From: B16-G9 sp964400655
Lineage (GTDB): Bacteria; Bacteroidota; Bacteroidia; Bacteroidales; F082
DNA: 26,303 nt
Assembly (NCBI GenBank): GCA_964400655.1
Contig: CAYNVN010000035.1
Span: forward strand, 1-26,303
Direction: 5' to 3'
Numbering within the stretch: position 1 is the first letter of the stretch; the number at the start of each line of letters is the position of its first letter. The translations under genes were made by a program, and so were the position numbers. Below the pieces are notes generated by a model. That model ran no database searches. It worked only from the letters and a program-made list of their open reading frames with translations, and was not told the DNA's origin. Below are positions 17,605-24,697 of the stretch, piece after piece.

Positions 17605-17642
17605 AACATTTTGCGCACGGCTTAAGCCATGCGCAAAATGTT
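17605..17642. repeat. 38-bp near-perfect inverted repeat between grpE and dnaJ
   Basis: Arms AACATTTTGCGCA (17605-17617) and TGCGCAAAATGTT (17630-17642) are exact complements. The 12 bases between are C, the self-complementary GGCTTAAGCC, then A, so the whole element is a palindrome with one mismatched pair. It ends 21 bases before the dnaJ start. No U-run follows on the minus strand, so it is not an ordinary intrinsic terminator. It may be an mRNA processing or stability hairpin, an attenuator, or a protein-binding site. It does not match the CIRCE operator sequence. Confidence 0.85.
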
Positions 17643-17651
17643 ACCAATAAA

Positions 17652-18263
17652 TTACTTACCAACTACCACTTTAGCGTACCGGATAACCTTGTCGTTCAAC
17701 AGGTATCCTTTTTGGATAACATCCACCACTTTGCCTTTCAAATCTTCCGAAGGGGCCGGAATATTTGTGATGGCTTCATGCCAGTCGGTATTAAACTCTT
17801 TCCCCATGGAATCCATCGATTTTAATCCCTTTTGCTTTAAAATATTATAGAACTTGTTATATATAAGCTCCATACCTTTAATCAGCTCGGGGTCGGCATG
17901 ATGGTCTTCAAAGGCTTTTAACCCTCTTTCAAAATCATCCAAAACAGGCAACAGGTCAACAATCAGTTTTTCCGAAGCGGTTTTAATCAGCTCCAGTTTT
18001 TCTTTGGCCGTACGTTTTCTGAAATTATCAAACTCCGAATAGAGCCTTAAAAAACGGTCGTTTAAATCATCGTACTTTTCTTTAAGCTCTTCGTATTCGG
18101 CCGCCTGTTTATCCTCCTTTTTTCCTTTTCTTTTTTTGTGACCTTTCCCTTTGGGTTTTTGTTCTTCTTTATGTTGTTCTTCAAACTGAACATCATCCAT
18201 TTCGTTGTTCAGTTCTTTCTCTTTATTATCTTTCATTTTTGTTTTTTCCTCCTTTTTACTCAT
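17652..18263 (-). CDS. grpE: Nucleotide exchange factor GrpE
   Basis: GrpE releases ADP from DnaK. The frame is open up to 18368, but the start at ATG 18263 (MSKKEEKTKM) is chosen because the upstream part is Cys-rich and unlike GrpE, and because AAGGTAAG precedes this ATG at a suitable distance. The resulting 203 residues have an acidic and Lys-rich N-terminal tail (basic stretch about 36-52), a long coiled coil (about 55-95, with DLNDRFLRLYSEFDNFRKRT), the segment VDLLPVLDDFERGL (102-115) and the terminal beta domain with KGYLLNDKVIRYAKV. The order grpE-dnaJ is a common chaperone operon. Confidence 0.95.
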   Translation of the reverse strand: MSKKEEKTKMKDNKEKELNNEMDDVQFEEQHKEEQKPKGKGHKKRKGKKEDKQAAEYEELKEKYDDLNDRFLRLYSEFDNFRKRTAKEKLELIKTASEKLIVDLLPVLDDFERGLKAFEDHHADPELIKGMELIYNKFYNILKQKGLKSMDSMGKEFNTDWHEAITNIPAPSEDLKGKVVDVIQKGYLLNDKVIRYAKVVVGK

Positions 18264-18365
18264 AATCTTACCTTTTTTATAAGCTGCTGTTCCTCTACAA
18301 AATATTTGCCATTTAATTTTTCGGTCAAATTGGCAGCAACAAATCAACAAGGTGTAAACGGCCGG

Positions 18366-18373
18366 CAAAGATA
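18366..18373 (-). promoter_or_regulatory. Putative -7 promoter box for grpE-dnaJ
   Basis: On the minus strand TATCTTTG followed by C matches TAnnTTTG exactly. It is about 100 bases upstream of the chosen grpE ATG, giving a leader of roughly 95-100 bases. The -33 region has no TTTG. Apart from this box I see nothing convincing in the 260 bases between grpE (18263) and the adaptor stop (18524). Confidence 0.45.
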
Positions 18374-18523
18374 ACGGATTTATCGGTTATAATATGAGTT
18401 TGTTACCGTAATGGATTAAACCGCAGATACATTTAATAAACACAATTTGGTAATTACAGGAATCTGTCGGATTAACCTCCGTCAATGTGAATCAGTCTGG
18501 CACGTTCAATCGGGCATCACAGA

Positions 18524-19732
18524 CTAATGTTCATGTTCTGTTTCCTCTTTTTTCATGTCGGCAAGAAGGTAATAAGCAGCGTTTAGCACTATTTTCACAC
18601 TGTCGGAAAGGGGTTCTGCCGGAGTTACCTCCGTAAAGCCGCCATCCTGTTTGCCGGCCATTACTTCCACCATTCGAAACGCTGTAATTTTTTCATCTGA
18701 TTCATGACCATGTTCGTTGTTGTGCAACATATGGTCTTTAACAAAAATGTAAAATTTGCCCCCTTCGCTTACTATGGCATCATCGGGTAAGGTTTTGGTA
18801 TATTTTTTATCTGTATGAAGATGCCCCGAAACATACATTCCGGGAAGAAGTCCGTTGGCCCGGCCTTTAATTTTAGTATGAATATGGACGGCTCTTGTTT
18901 TGGGGTCAAACTCCTTTCCGACGGCATAAACCGTTGAAGTGTATTCCTTTTGGGGGTTATTGGCAACTGTAAAATGAACCTTTTGTCCCTTTTTGATTTT
19001 AAAGATATCCTGTTCGTAAACCAAAAAGTCGGCATGAAGCATTTCGGGGTTTGAAACCTCAAAAAGCGGTTTTTGAGGATCGGCATAAGCACCCGTGTTG
19101 ATGTATATTTGATTGACAAAACCGTTAATAGGGGAAGTTACCGTTACCGTGCGAGAGATGGTTCCATCGGCAATTTTCCCGGGAGACAAATTAAGCATCT
19201 CCAACCTCGCCTTTAACCCTTCGTATTGAGCTTTTGCCGTATTATAATTGGCTTTTGCAAGCTGAAAATCTTTTCCCGCACCTATATTGTGTTGATAAAG
19301 CTGCTTTTGACGCTCAAACTCCTTTTGAAGATATTCGAGGTTGTTGGCCACTTCGGCAAATTTTTCCTGAAGCACAATGTAGTCGGGGTTTTCAAGGACT
19401 GCAAGCACCGCTCCCCGTTTTACCCTGTCGCCGAAAAAAGCATTGATGGAAGTTACAAAACCACCCATCACGACCGATACTTCTGCCGTTCCCGATGGAG
19501 ATACGGCAAGCTGTCCGTTCAGTTTTATTACAGTGGTAAGGTTGCGCATTTGAAAAGTACCAAGCTTTAAGTCGAGTGCTTCACGTTGCCGTTGGTTAAG
19601 AAAAACAACATTTTCTTCTTCCGGGTGATGCTCCTGCTCTTTGCCCGCATTCGATTTGTTTTCATCGTTTTTACACGAAAAGAAAGTTAATACGGAAATT
19701 ATTAATAAAAGGGATAATATTATTTTTTTCAT
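18524..19732 (-). CDS. RND efflux periplasmic adaptor lipoprotein (CusB/CzcB family)
   Basis: This 402-residue adaptor bridges the inner-membrane pump and the outer-membrane channel. It begins with a lipoprotein signal (lipobox FFSC, Cys20), then an acidic His-containing linker (EHHPEEE). Two lipoyl half-motifs (about 85-115 and 195-225) flank an alpha hairpin (about 118-183), followed by beta-barrel and membrane-proximal domains. A His-rich insert HNNEHGHESDE (about residues 337-347) and the C-terminal HEH could bind metal ions. The gene begins 3 bases after the pump stop codon, so the two are co-translated in one operon. Codons for about residues 358-366 contain one copy of an exact 26-bp repeat also found upstream of the operon. 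Confidence 0.92.
   Translation of the reverse strand: MKKIILSLLLIISVLTFFSCKNDENKSNAGKEQEHHPEEENVVFLNQRQREALDLKLGTFQMRNLTTVIKLNGQLAVSPSGTAEVSVVMGGFVTSINAFFGDRVKRGAVLAVLENPDYIVLQEKFAEVANNLEYLQKEFERQKQLYQHNIGAGKDFQLAKANYNTAKAQYEGLKARLEMLNLSPGKIADGTISRTVTVTSPINGFVNQIYINTGAYADPQKPLFEVSNPEMLHADFLVYEQDIFKIKKGQKVHFTVANNPQKEYTSTVYAVGKEFDPKTRAVHIHTKIKGRANGLLPGMYVSGHLHTDKKYTKTLPDDAIVSEGGKFYIFVKDHMLHNNEHGHESDEKITAFRMVEVMAGKQDGGFTEVTPAEPLSDSVKIVLNAAYYLLADMKKEETEHEH
18635..18660. repeat. 26-bp direct repeat, copy 1 (inside the adaptor gene)
   Basis: The 26 bases beginning AAAGCCGCCATCC and ending TTGCCGGCCA are identical to 24647-24672 in the same orientation. The neighbouring base differs on each side. 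Here the repeat codes for part of the adaptor (around AGKQDGGF). Confidence 0.95.
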
Positions 19733-19735
19733 TTT

Positions 19736-22700
19736 TTAATTATTTGATGTTAAAAAAATTAGTTCCGCCGACAGATTCATTAACTGCAACTGCCTGTCCA
19801 TAAAATCGAGTTTTGTTTTTATAGCCGTCGAAACATTTTGAATATACTGCACATAATCAATACTTCCGAGCCGGTATGCAGTGTTGGCCGCTCTTATCTG
19901 TTCGTCGGCAAGCGGTACCGCTTCTTTTTCGTAATAAGCAATTGCGTCCAGCAACATTAAATAGCTGTTCATCATATTTTTATAACGCATGTTTATTTCC
20001 GATTTCTTTTGCATAAGTTGTTCACCGGTTTTTGCATAATCCATTTTTGCAGCCTTTACTTTTGCCTTTTGACTCACAAATATCAATGGCATGGAAATAC
20101 CTGCCTGCCATCCGTAATAACCCGTAATACCATCTAAAGTCTGGTTGACATAGCCAATATCCACTTTGGGTAAAAATGCCGTTTTAGAAAGGTTGATCTG
20201 TTGCTCCGAAACTTTTAAACGTGCCGAATAGTAATCGAGAACAACATTGGAATGAACGGTATCACTTTCAACAGGTATAAAAAGGTTTCCGGGATCAATG
20301 TTATCACTGATATCAAAAGGATGTTTCTGCCTCAGGTAAAAATTAAGCTTTTCCAGTGATGTTTTATAATCGTTTTCAGCTGTTTTAATATCAATTTGAA
20401 GTTGCCGGTAGAGCGACAATGCCGACAAATATTCAATTTTTGAAGTCTGACCGGTTTCATAACGCAATTTGGCCGCTTTTTGAAATCGGGAATATAAGCT
20501 GTCGAGCGCATAATAGAGTTTGCGCCGTTTTTTAACCTGATACACTTGAAACCATGCCTTTCTGACATCCCGCTGTACCGTTAAAACGGTAAGCTCCTTA
20601 GCCGTTTCCGCCCAATGGATATTGGCCTTTCCCAGTTTGTTTTTTGAAGGAGCGGAAAACAGATCGATACCGGATTGGCCGACTCCTATGTTATTCCTGA
20701 TTCCCGTAACATTCTTTGTTGCCTCTTCAACACCCGTATAAACCGATGTTGTGCCAAAATCCCAGGCGGTGTTTTTTAATGCTTGTTGTTTTTCAACTTC
20801 AAAACCGGCGGCTTTTATTGAAGGAAACACCTGAACAGCTCTTTTTACGGCTTCATCCAACGTATAAACGGTTGTTTGTGTGTGACCTTTTCCGGGTAAC
20901 AAAAGTGCCGCCATCAGCAACACGGTTGCAGGCATGGTAGTTTTTGAAATTCCTGTTTTTCTTCTTTTCATATTTTCGGTAATTTTATAAAGCAGGGGCA
21001 AAACCACAAGCGTTAAGAGTGTGGAGGTTATCATTCCGCCGATTACCACAGTTGCCAGCGGACGTTGGACTTCTGCGCCCGCCGATGTGGAAACCGCCAT
21101 CGGCAGAAATCCCAGGATATCGGTGGAAGCGGTAAGTAAAATGGGTCTTATCCGTCTGACGGAACCTTTTAACAGAATTTCATTGATGCTAAATCCACCC
21201 TCTTTTTTTAATTGATTAAATCCGTTGACAAGTACAAGTCCGTTTAGTACCGCCACACCGAAAAGAACAATAAATCCCACACCGGCGGAAATACTGAACG
21301 GCATATCCCTGAAATACAACGAAAATATTCCGCCAACGGCGGCAAAGGGAATGGCAACATAAATCATTAATGTTTGTTTAAATGATTTAACGGCAAAAAA
21401 TACCAGCACAAATATGAGCAGCAGGGCCAGCGGCACCACAAAGGTTAACCGTGCCGTAGCACGTTCAAAGTTCTCAAAAGCACCGCCATACCTGATGTAG
21501 TAACCGGGAGGCAGGGTAAGGTTATCGTCAAGCGTTTTCTTTATTTCGTTAACAAGCGATTTTATATCTCTATCCTCTACATTAACACCTACGTAAGTCC
21601 TTCGGTTTGTGTTGTCACGACTTATTTGCATGGGGCCGGGTTTATAACTGATTTCCGCAATCTCTTTAAGCGGTATTTGGTTTCCGTCGGGAAGGCTGAT
21701 AAAAAGGTTTCGCACATTGTCGATGTCTTTTCTGTGTTTTTCATCCAATCTTACCACAAGGTCAAACATTTTCTCCCCTTCGTAAATATTGCCGGCAACG
21801 CCACCGCTAAAAGCCGATTCAATAACGAGATTCACATCATCAATGTTCAGCCCGTAACGACCCAGCATTTGTCTGTTGTAATTTACTGTTATTTGCGGAA
21901 GTCCGCGTGTGGCTTCTGCTTTAACGCCCGCCACGCCATCAATACCGGTTATCAGCCCTGCAATTTCGGTTGCTTTATCGGCCAAAACATTCAAATCGTC
22001 GCCGTAAAGTTTTATGGCCACATCTTCTCTGATACCTGTTAAAAGCTCGTTAAAGCGCATTTCGATGGGTTGCGTAAATTCATAGTTTATTCCCGGCAGC
22101 ACGCAAACTTTTTCTTTAACCTTATCGATCAGTTCCTTTTTTGTGTTTGCCCGTTTCCACTGCTTTTTGGGTTTAAGAATCACAAAGATATCGGCAATAT
22201 CCATGGGCATTGGGTCCATGGGCAGGTCTGCCACACCGATACGGCTTTGAATCGACTCCACTTCATCGGGAAAGTTTTCCAAAACGATTTTCTCGATTTT
22301 TGTGGAGGCATCTTTCACCTCCGTCAATGATGTTCCCGGTTTTAAAAAAGCCTGAAAAGCAAAATCGCCTTCGTCCAACTGGGGCATAAACTCGGCTCCC
22401 ATTCTCGAAAACATCCATCCGCCCGAAAGCAGTAATATCAATGCGACAATCAACACGGTTGAACTGCGCTTTATTGAAAAGGCTATAACAGGCCTGTACA
22501 AATTTTCAAAAAAGGCTATTACTTTATCACCCGCGTTCTTTTTATCTGTTTTAGGTGGTTGTAAAAATGTAGCGGTCATCATGGGGATATAGGTAAGGCA
22601 CAAAATAACAACACCCAGCACGGCAAAGCCGAAAGTCATGGCCATCGGCTTAAACATTTTACCTTCCACACCCTGCAATGCCATCACCGGAATAAATACA

Positions 22701-24073
22701 ATAAGGATGATGAGTTGTCCGAAAAATGCCGAATTCATCATCCTTCCCGAAGATTTGAAAGCCAGTTTATCACGTTTTTCTTTGGAAAGTTTTATGCCGA
22801 TATATTCTTTTTTATGAAGGTAAAAAATCATGCTTTCAACAATAATTACGGCTCCGTCCACAAGAATTCCAAAATCGAGTGCTCCAAGGCTCATAAGGTT
22901 TGCCCACACACCGAAAAGGTGCATCATCATAAAGGCAAAAAGCATTGCCAGCGGAATGGTTGATGCCACTATTAATCCGCCACGCAGGTTGCCAAGAAAA
23001 AATACCAGCACAAATATCACAATCAAAGCTCCCAGTGCCAGATTTTCCGCAACGGTATTTGTGGTACTTTTTATTAGTTTGCTCCTGTCAAGGAAAGGTT
23101 TTATGGTAATGCCGGGGGGAAGTGATTTTTGAATTTCGGCAACACGCTCCTTTACACGGGCAATTACCTGATTAGAGTTTTCGCCTTTCAGCATCATCAC
23201 AATACCGCCAACCGCTTCACCTTTGCCGTTTTTGGTAAAAGCACCGTACCGCACAAAACTTCCGTGTTTTACCTCGGCAACGTCGCGAATAAACACCGGC
23301 TGCCCCATAACCGAGGTTACAGGGGTGTTACGTATTTCATCGAGCGAACGCATCAGTCCTTCGCCCCGAATGAAGTTGGCACGATGATTTTTTTCGATGT
23401 ACGCACCGCCCGTATTTCTATTGTTCTTTTTCAAGGCATTATAGATATCGGTGATGGTAAGGTTCATGCTCCTCAGTTTGTCGGGATCAACGGCAACCTC
23501 ATACTGTTTCATTCTGCCGCCAAAGGAGTTTACCTCCACCACACCCGGCAGCATGGCCATTTGCCGCTTTACTATCCAGTCCTGAATGGTACGCAACTTC
23601 ATATCATCGTACACCGTATCAAATTTCGGATCAACCTCAAGCGTGTATTGATAAATCTCTCCAAGCCCGGTACTTATGGGAGCCATAAAAGGCCTGCCGA
23701 AACCTTCCGGAATTTTCTCCTTGATATCAGCCAGTGCTTCACTCACCAGTTGACGGGGCAGAAAAGTTCCGGCCTCATCCTTAAAAACAATGGTAACCAC
23801 AGATAAACCGAACCTCGAGATACTTCTGATCTCGACAACACCGGGTAAATTGGCAACGGCAAGCTCCACCCGGTAAGTTACAAACTGTTCGATATCTTCC
23901 GTGCCGAGATTGGGCGCCGTTGTAATAACAAGTACCTGATTGTTTGTAATATCGGGCACCGCATCCAACGGTATTTTTGTCATCGAATACAAACCGCCTA
24001 TTATAAGTGCCGCTGTCATAAGCCAAATTGCAGGCTTGTTATTGATGGAAAAGGAAATAATTTTATTAATCAT
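19736..24073 (-). CDS. CzcA/CusA-family heavy-metal RND pump fused to a TolC-like outer-membrane factor
   Basis: This 1445-residue protein joins two components. Residues 1 to about 1034 are a heavy-metal RND pump with helices at about 13-30, 343-360, 367-386, 392-413, 445-465, 478-500, 536-553 and five more from about 877 to 1029. The helix-4 motif DFGILVDGAVIIVE (400-413) has Asp400, Asp406 and Glu413, the proton-relay residues of CzcA-type pumps for divalent ions (Zn, Co, Cd, Ni), not the CusA type. Residues from about 1065 form an outer-membrane factor with coiled-coil helices (LDEAVKRAVQVFPSIKAAG, later KLRYETGQTSKIEYLSA and AYRLGSIDYVQYIQ). Between them lies a signal-peptide-like segment (1035-1066). 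Such fusions are known in Bacteroidota. Cation efflux across both membranes with the adaptor is the likely job. Confidence 0.93.
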   Translation of the reverse strand: MINKIISFSINNKPAIWLMTAALIIGGLYSMTKIPLDAVPDITNNQVLVITTAPNLGTEDIEQFVTYRVELAVANLPGVVEIRSISRFGLSVVTIVFKDEAGTFLPRQLVSEALADIKEKIPEGFGRPFMAPISTGLGEIYQYTLEVDPKFDTVYDDMKLRTIQDWIVKRQMAMLPGVVEVNSFGGRMKQYEVAVDPDKLRSMNLTITDIYNALKKNNRNTGGAYIEKNHRANFIRGEGLMRSLDEIRNTPVTSVMGQPVFIRDVAEVKHGSFVRYGAFTKNGKGEAVGGIVMMLKGENSNQVIARVKERVAEIQKSLPPGITIKPFLDRSKLIKSTTNTVAENLALGALIVIFVLVFFLGNLRGGLIVASTIPLAMLFAFMMMHLFGVWANLMSLGALDFGILVDGAVIIVESMIFYLHKKEYIGIKLSKEKRDKLAFKSSGRMMNSAFFGQLIILIVFIPVMALQGVEGKMFKPMAMTFGFAVLGVVILCLTYIPMMTATFLQPPKTDKKNAGDKVIAFFENLYRPVIAFSIKRSSTVLIVALILLLSGGWMFSRMGAEFMPQLDEGDFAFQAFLKPGTSLTEVKDASTKIEKIVLENFPDEVESIQSRIGVADLPMDPMPMDIADIFVILKPKKQWKRANTKKELIDKVKEKVCVLPGINYEFTQPIEMRFNELLTGIREDVAIKLYGDDLNVLADKATEIAGLITGIDGVAGVKAEATRGLPQITVNYNRQMLGRYGLNIDDVNLVIESAFSGGVAGNIYEGEKMFDLVVRLDEKHRKDIDNVRNLFISLPDGNQIPLKEIAEISYKPGPMQISRDNTNRRTYVGVNVEDRDIKSLVNEIKKTLDDNLTLPPGYYIRYGGAFENFERATARLTFVVPLALLLIFVLVFFAVKSFKQTLMIYVAIPFAAVGGIFSLYFRDMPFSISAGVGFIVLFGVAVLNGLVLVNGFNQLKKEGGFSINEILLKGSVRRIRPILLTASTDILGFLPMAVSTSAGAEVQRPLATVVIGGMITSTLLTLVVLPLLYKITENMKRRKTGISKTTMPATVLLMAALLLPGKGHTQTTVYTLDEAVKRAVQVFPSIKAAGFEVEKQQALKNTAWDFGTTSVYTGVEEATKNVTGIRNNIGVGQSGIDLFSAPSKNKLGKANIHWAETAKELTVLTVQRDVRKAWFQVYQVKKRRKLYYALDSLYSRFQKAAKLRYETGQTSKIEYLSALSLYRQLQIDIKTAENDYKTSLEKLNFYLRQKHPFDISDNIDPGNLFIPVESDTVHSNVVLDYYSARLKVSEQQINLSKTAFLPKVDIGYVNQTLDGITGYYGWQAGISMPLIFVSQKAKVKAAKMDYAKTGEQLMQKKSEINMRYKNMMNSYLMLLDAIAYYEKEAVPLADEQIRAANTAYRLGSIDYVQYIQNVSTAIKTKLDFMDRQLQLMNLSAELIFLTSNN

Positions 24074-24157
24074 AAATAAATTGGTTTAATTTTTCTTTTT
24101 AAATAATTGATAATGCGCAGCATAACGCTTGGCAATGTTCCAAACAAACACTTCATA

Positions 24158-24176
24158 ACCTTGTTAAAAACAAGGT
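24158..24176. repeat. Hairpin/palindrome between the small-protein gene and the RND pump gene
   Basis: ACCTTGTT (24158-24165) and AACAAGGT (24169-24176) are perfect complements around a 3-base AAA centre. The element lies in the 147-base gap of the efflux operon, about 85 bases upstream of the pump start. No clear U-run follows on the minus strand. It could be an operator or an RNA hairpin that sets the ratio of the genes. Confidence 0.6.
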
Positions 24177-24220
24177 ATATTCAAGAGCGGAAAGCCCTTT
24201 AATAAACAGAAAAAGAAAAA

Positions 24221-24523
24221 CTAAACTTTGGGAGGGTTCCACACCGGACTTAAAAACTCCGTTTCAATAAAGTATGGATTTTGGCTTTTGACTAAAATCT
24301 TTGAAATCGTAAAACTCAGGTAAAAATTATCAGGATTAACAAAAGCATTATGTCCGGGGTGGCAAAAGAAAAAAGGGTTGCAAAAATCGGCACCATGGGC
24401 GTGATCCATACTCAACACAATATTCTCAGATTGCGACACCATGCTTTCATCGTGCTCATCACAAGGAACAGCCGATAAAACCAAAATGGTTATGGATAAT
24501 ATGAGTGCTAACGCTTTTTTCAT
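24221..24523 (-). CDS. Small secreted Cys/His-rich protein of the metal-efflux operon (DUF6660-like)
   Basis: This 100-residue protein has a signal peptide (MKKALALILSITILVLSAVP) and a mature part rich in Cys and His: Cys21, His24, His41, His43, Cys48, Cys54, His55 and His58, with the pattern HAHGADFCNPFFFCHPGH (41-58). It ends WNPPKV. I recall similar proteins of about 100 residues beside CusA-type pumps in Bacteroidota, annotated DUF6660; this assignment is from memory. Cys21 is preceded by Pro, so a lipobox is unlikely. The position as first gene before the pump and adaptor, and the residue content, suggest a periplasmic metal-binding protein, but no function is established. A -7-like box lies 17 bases upstream. 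Confidence 0.72.
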   Translation of the reverse strand: MKKALALILSITILVLSAVPCDEHDESMVSQSENIVLSMDHAHGADFCNPFFFCHPGHNAFVNPDNFYLSFTISKILVKSQNPYFIETEFLSPVWNPPKV

Positions 24524-24540
24524 GCTTTTTTAAACGTATG

Positions 24541-24548
24541 CAAATATA
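24541..24548 (-). promoter_or_regulatory. Putative -7 promoter box for the metal-efflux operon
   Basis: On the minus strand TATATTTG followed by C matches TAnnTTTG exactly. A TTTG (24575-24572, minus) lies 23 bases upstream as a possible -33 element, a little farther than usual. A short palindrome CTTCC-CC-GGAAG (24577-24588) lies just beyond and overlaps the operator zone. The predicted leader is about 14 bases. Confidence 0.5.
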
Positions 24549-24646
24549 AACATATTTTGATGTGGAAAAGACAAACCTTCCCCGGAAGATTGGTACCCCA
24601 TCCATTTTTGATTACCACGTTGAAAAGTTGAAGTTTACAATACTTC

Positions 24647-24672
24647 AAAGCCGCCATCCTGTTTGCCGGCCA
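24647..24672. repeat. 26-bp direct repeat, copy 2 (between the efflux operon and murA)
   Basis: Identical over 26 bases and in the same orientation as 18635-18660. Here it lies in the 174-base noncoding gap, 124 bases upstream of the small-protein gene and 26 bases from the murA stop. Flanking bases show no similarity to the adaptor gene, so this is an isolated fragment. Confidence 0.95.
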
Positions 24673-24697
24673 AAACAAAAAATATTGTTATAAACCC

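Noticed and set aside
18264..18368. N-terminal extension of grpE by 35 residues (upstream in-frame start at 18368).
   Set aside because: The extension is Cys-rich and unlike GrpE, it would reach the predicted -7 box, and ATG 18263 has a Shine-Dalgarno-like AAGGT.
23129..23806. Plus-strand ORF of 225 codons opposite the RND pump gene.
   Set aside because: It overlaps a highly conserved pump region on the other strand and shows no protein family features.
24520..24657. A 45-codon minus-strand ORF starting inside the 26-bp repeat and ending with an ATGA overlap on the small-protein start.
   Set aside because: No domain or signal is seen, the likely -7 box (24541-24548) lies inside it so it would often not be transcribed, and an ATGA overlap can arise by chance.
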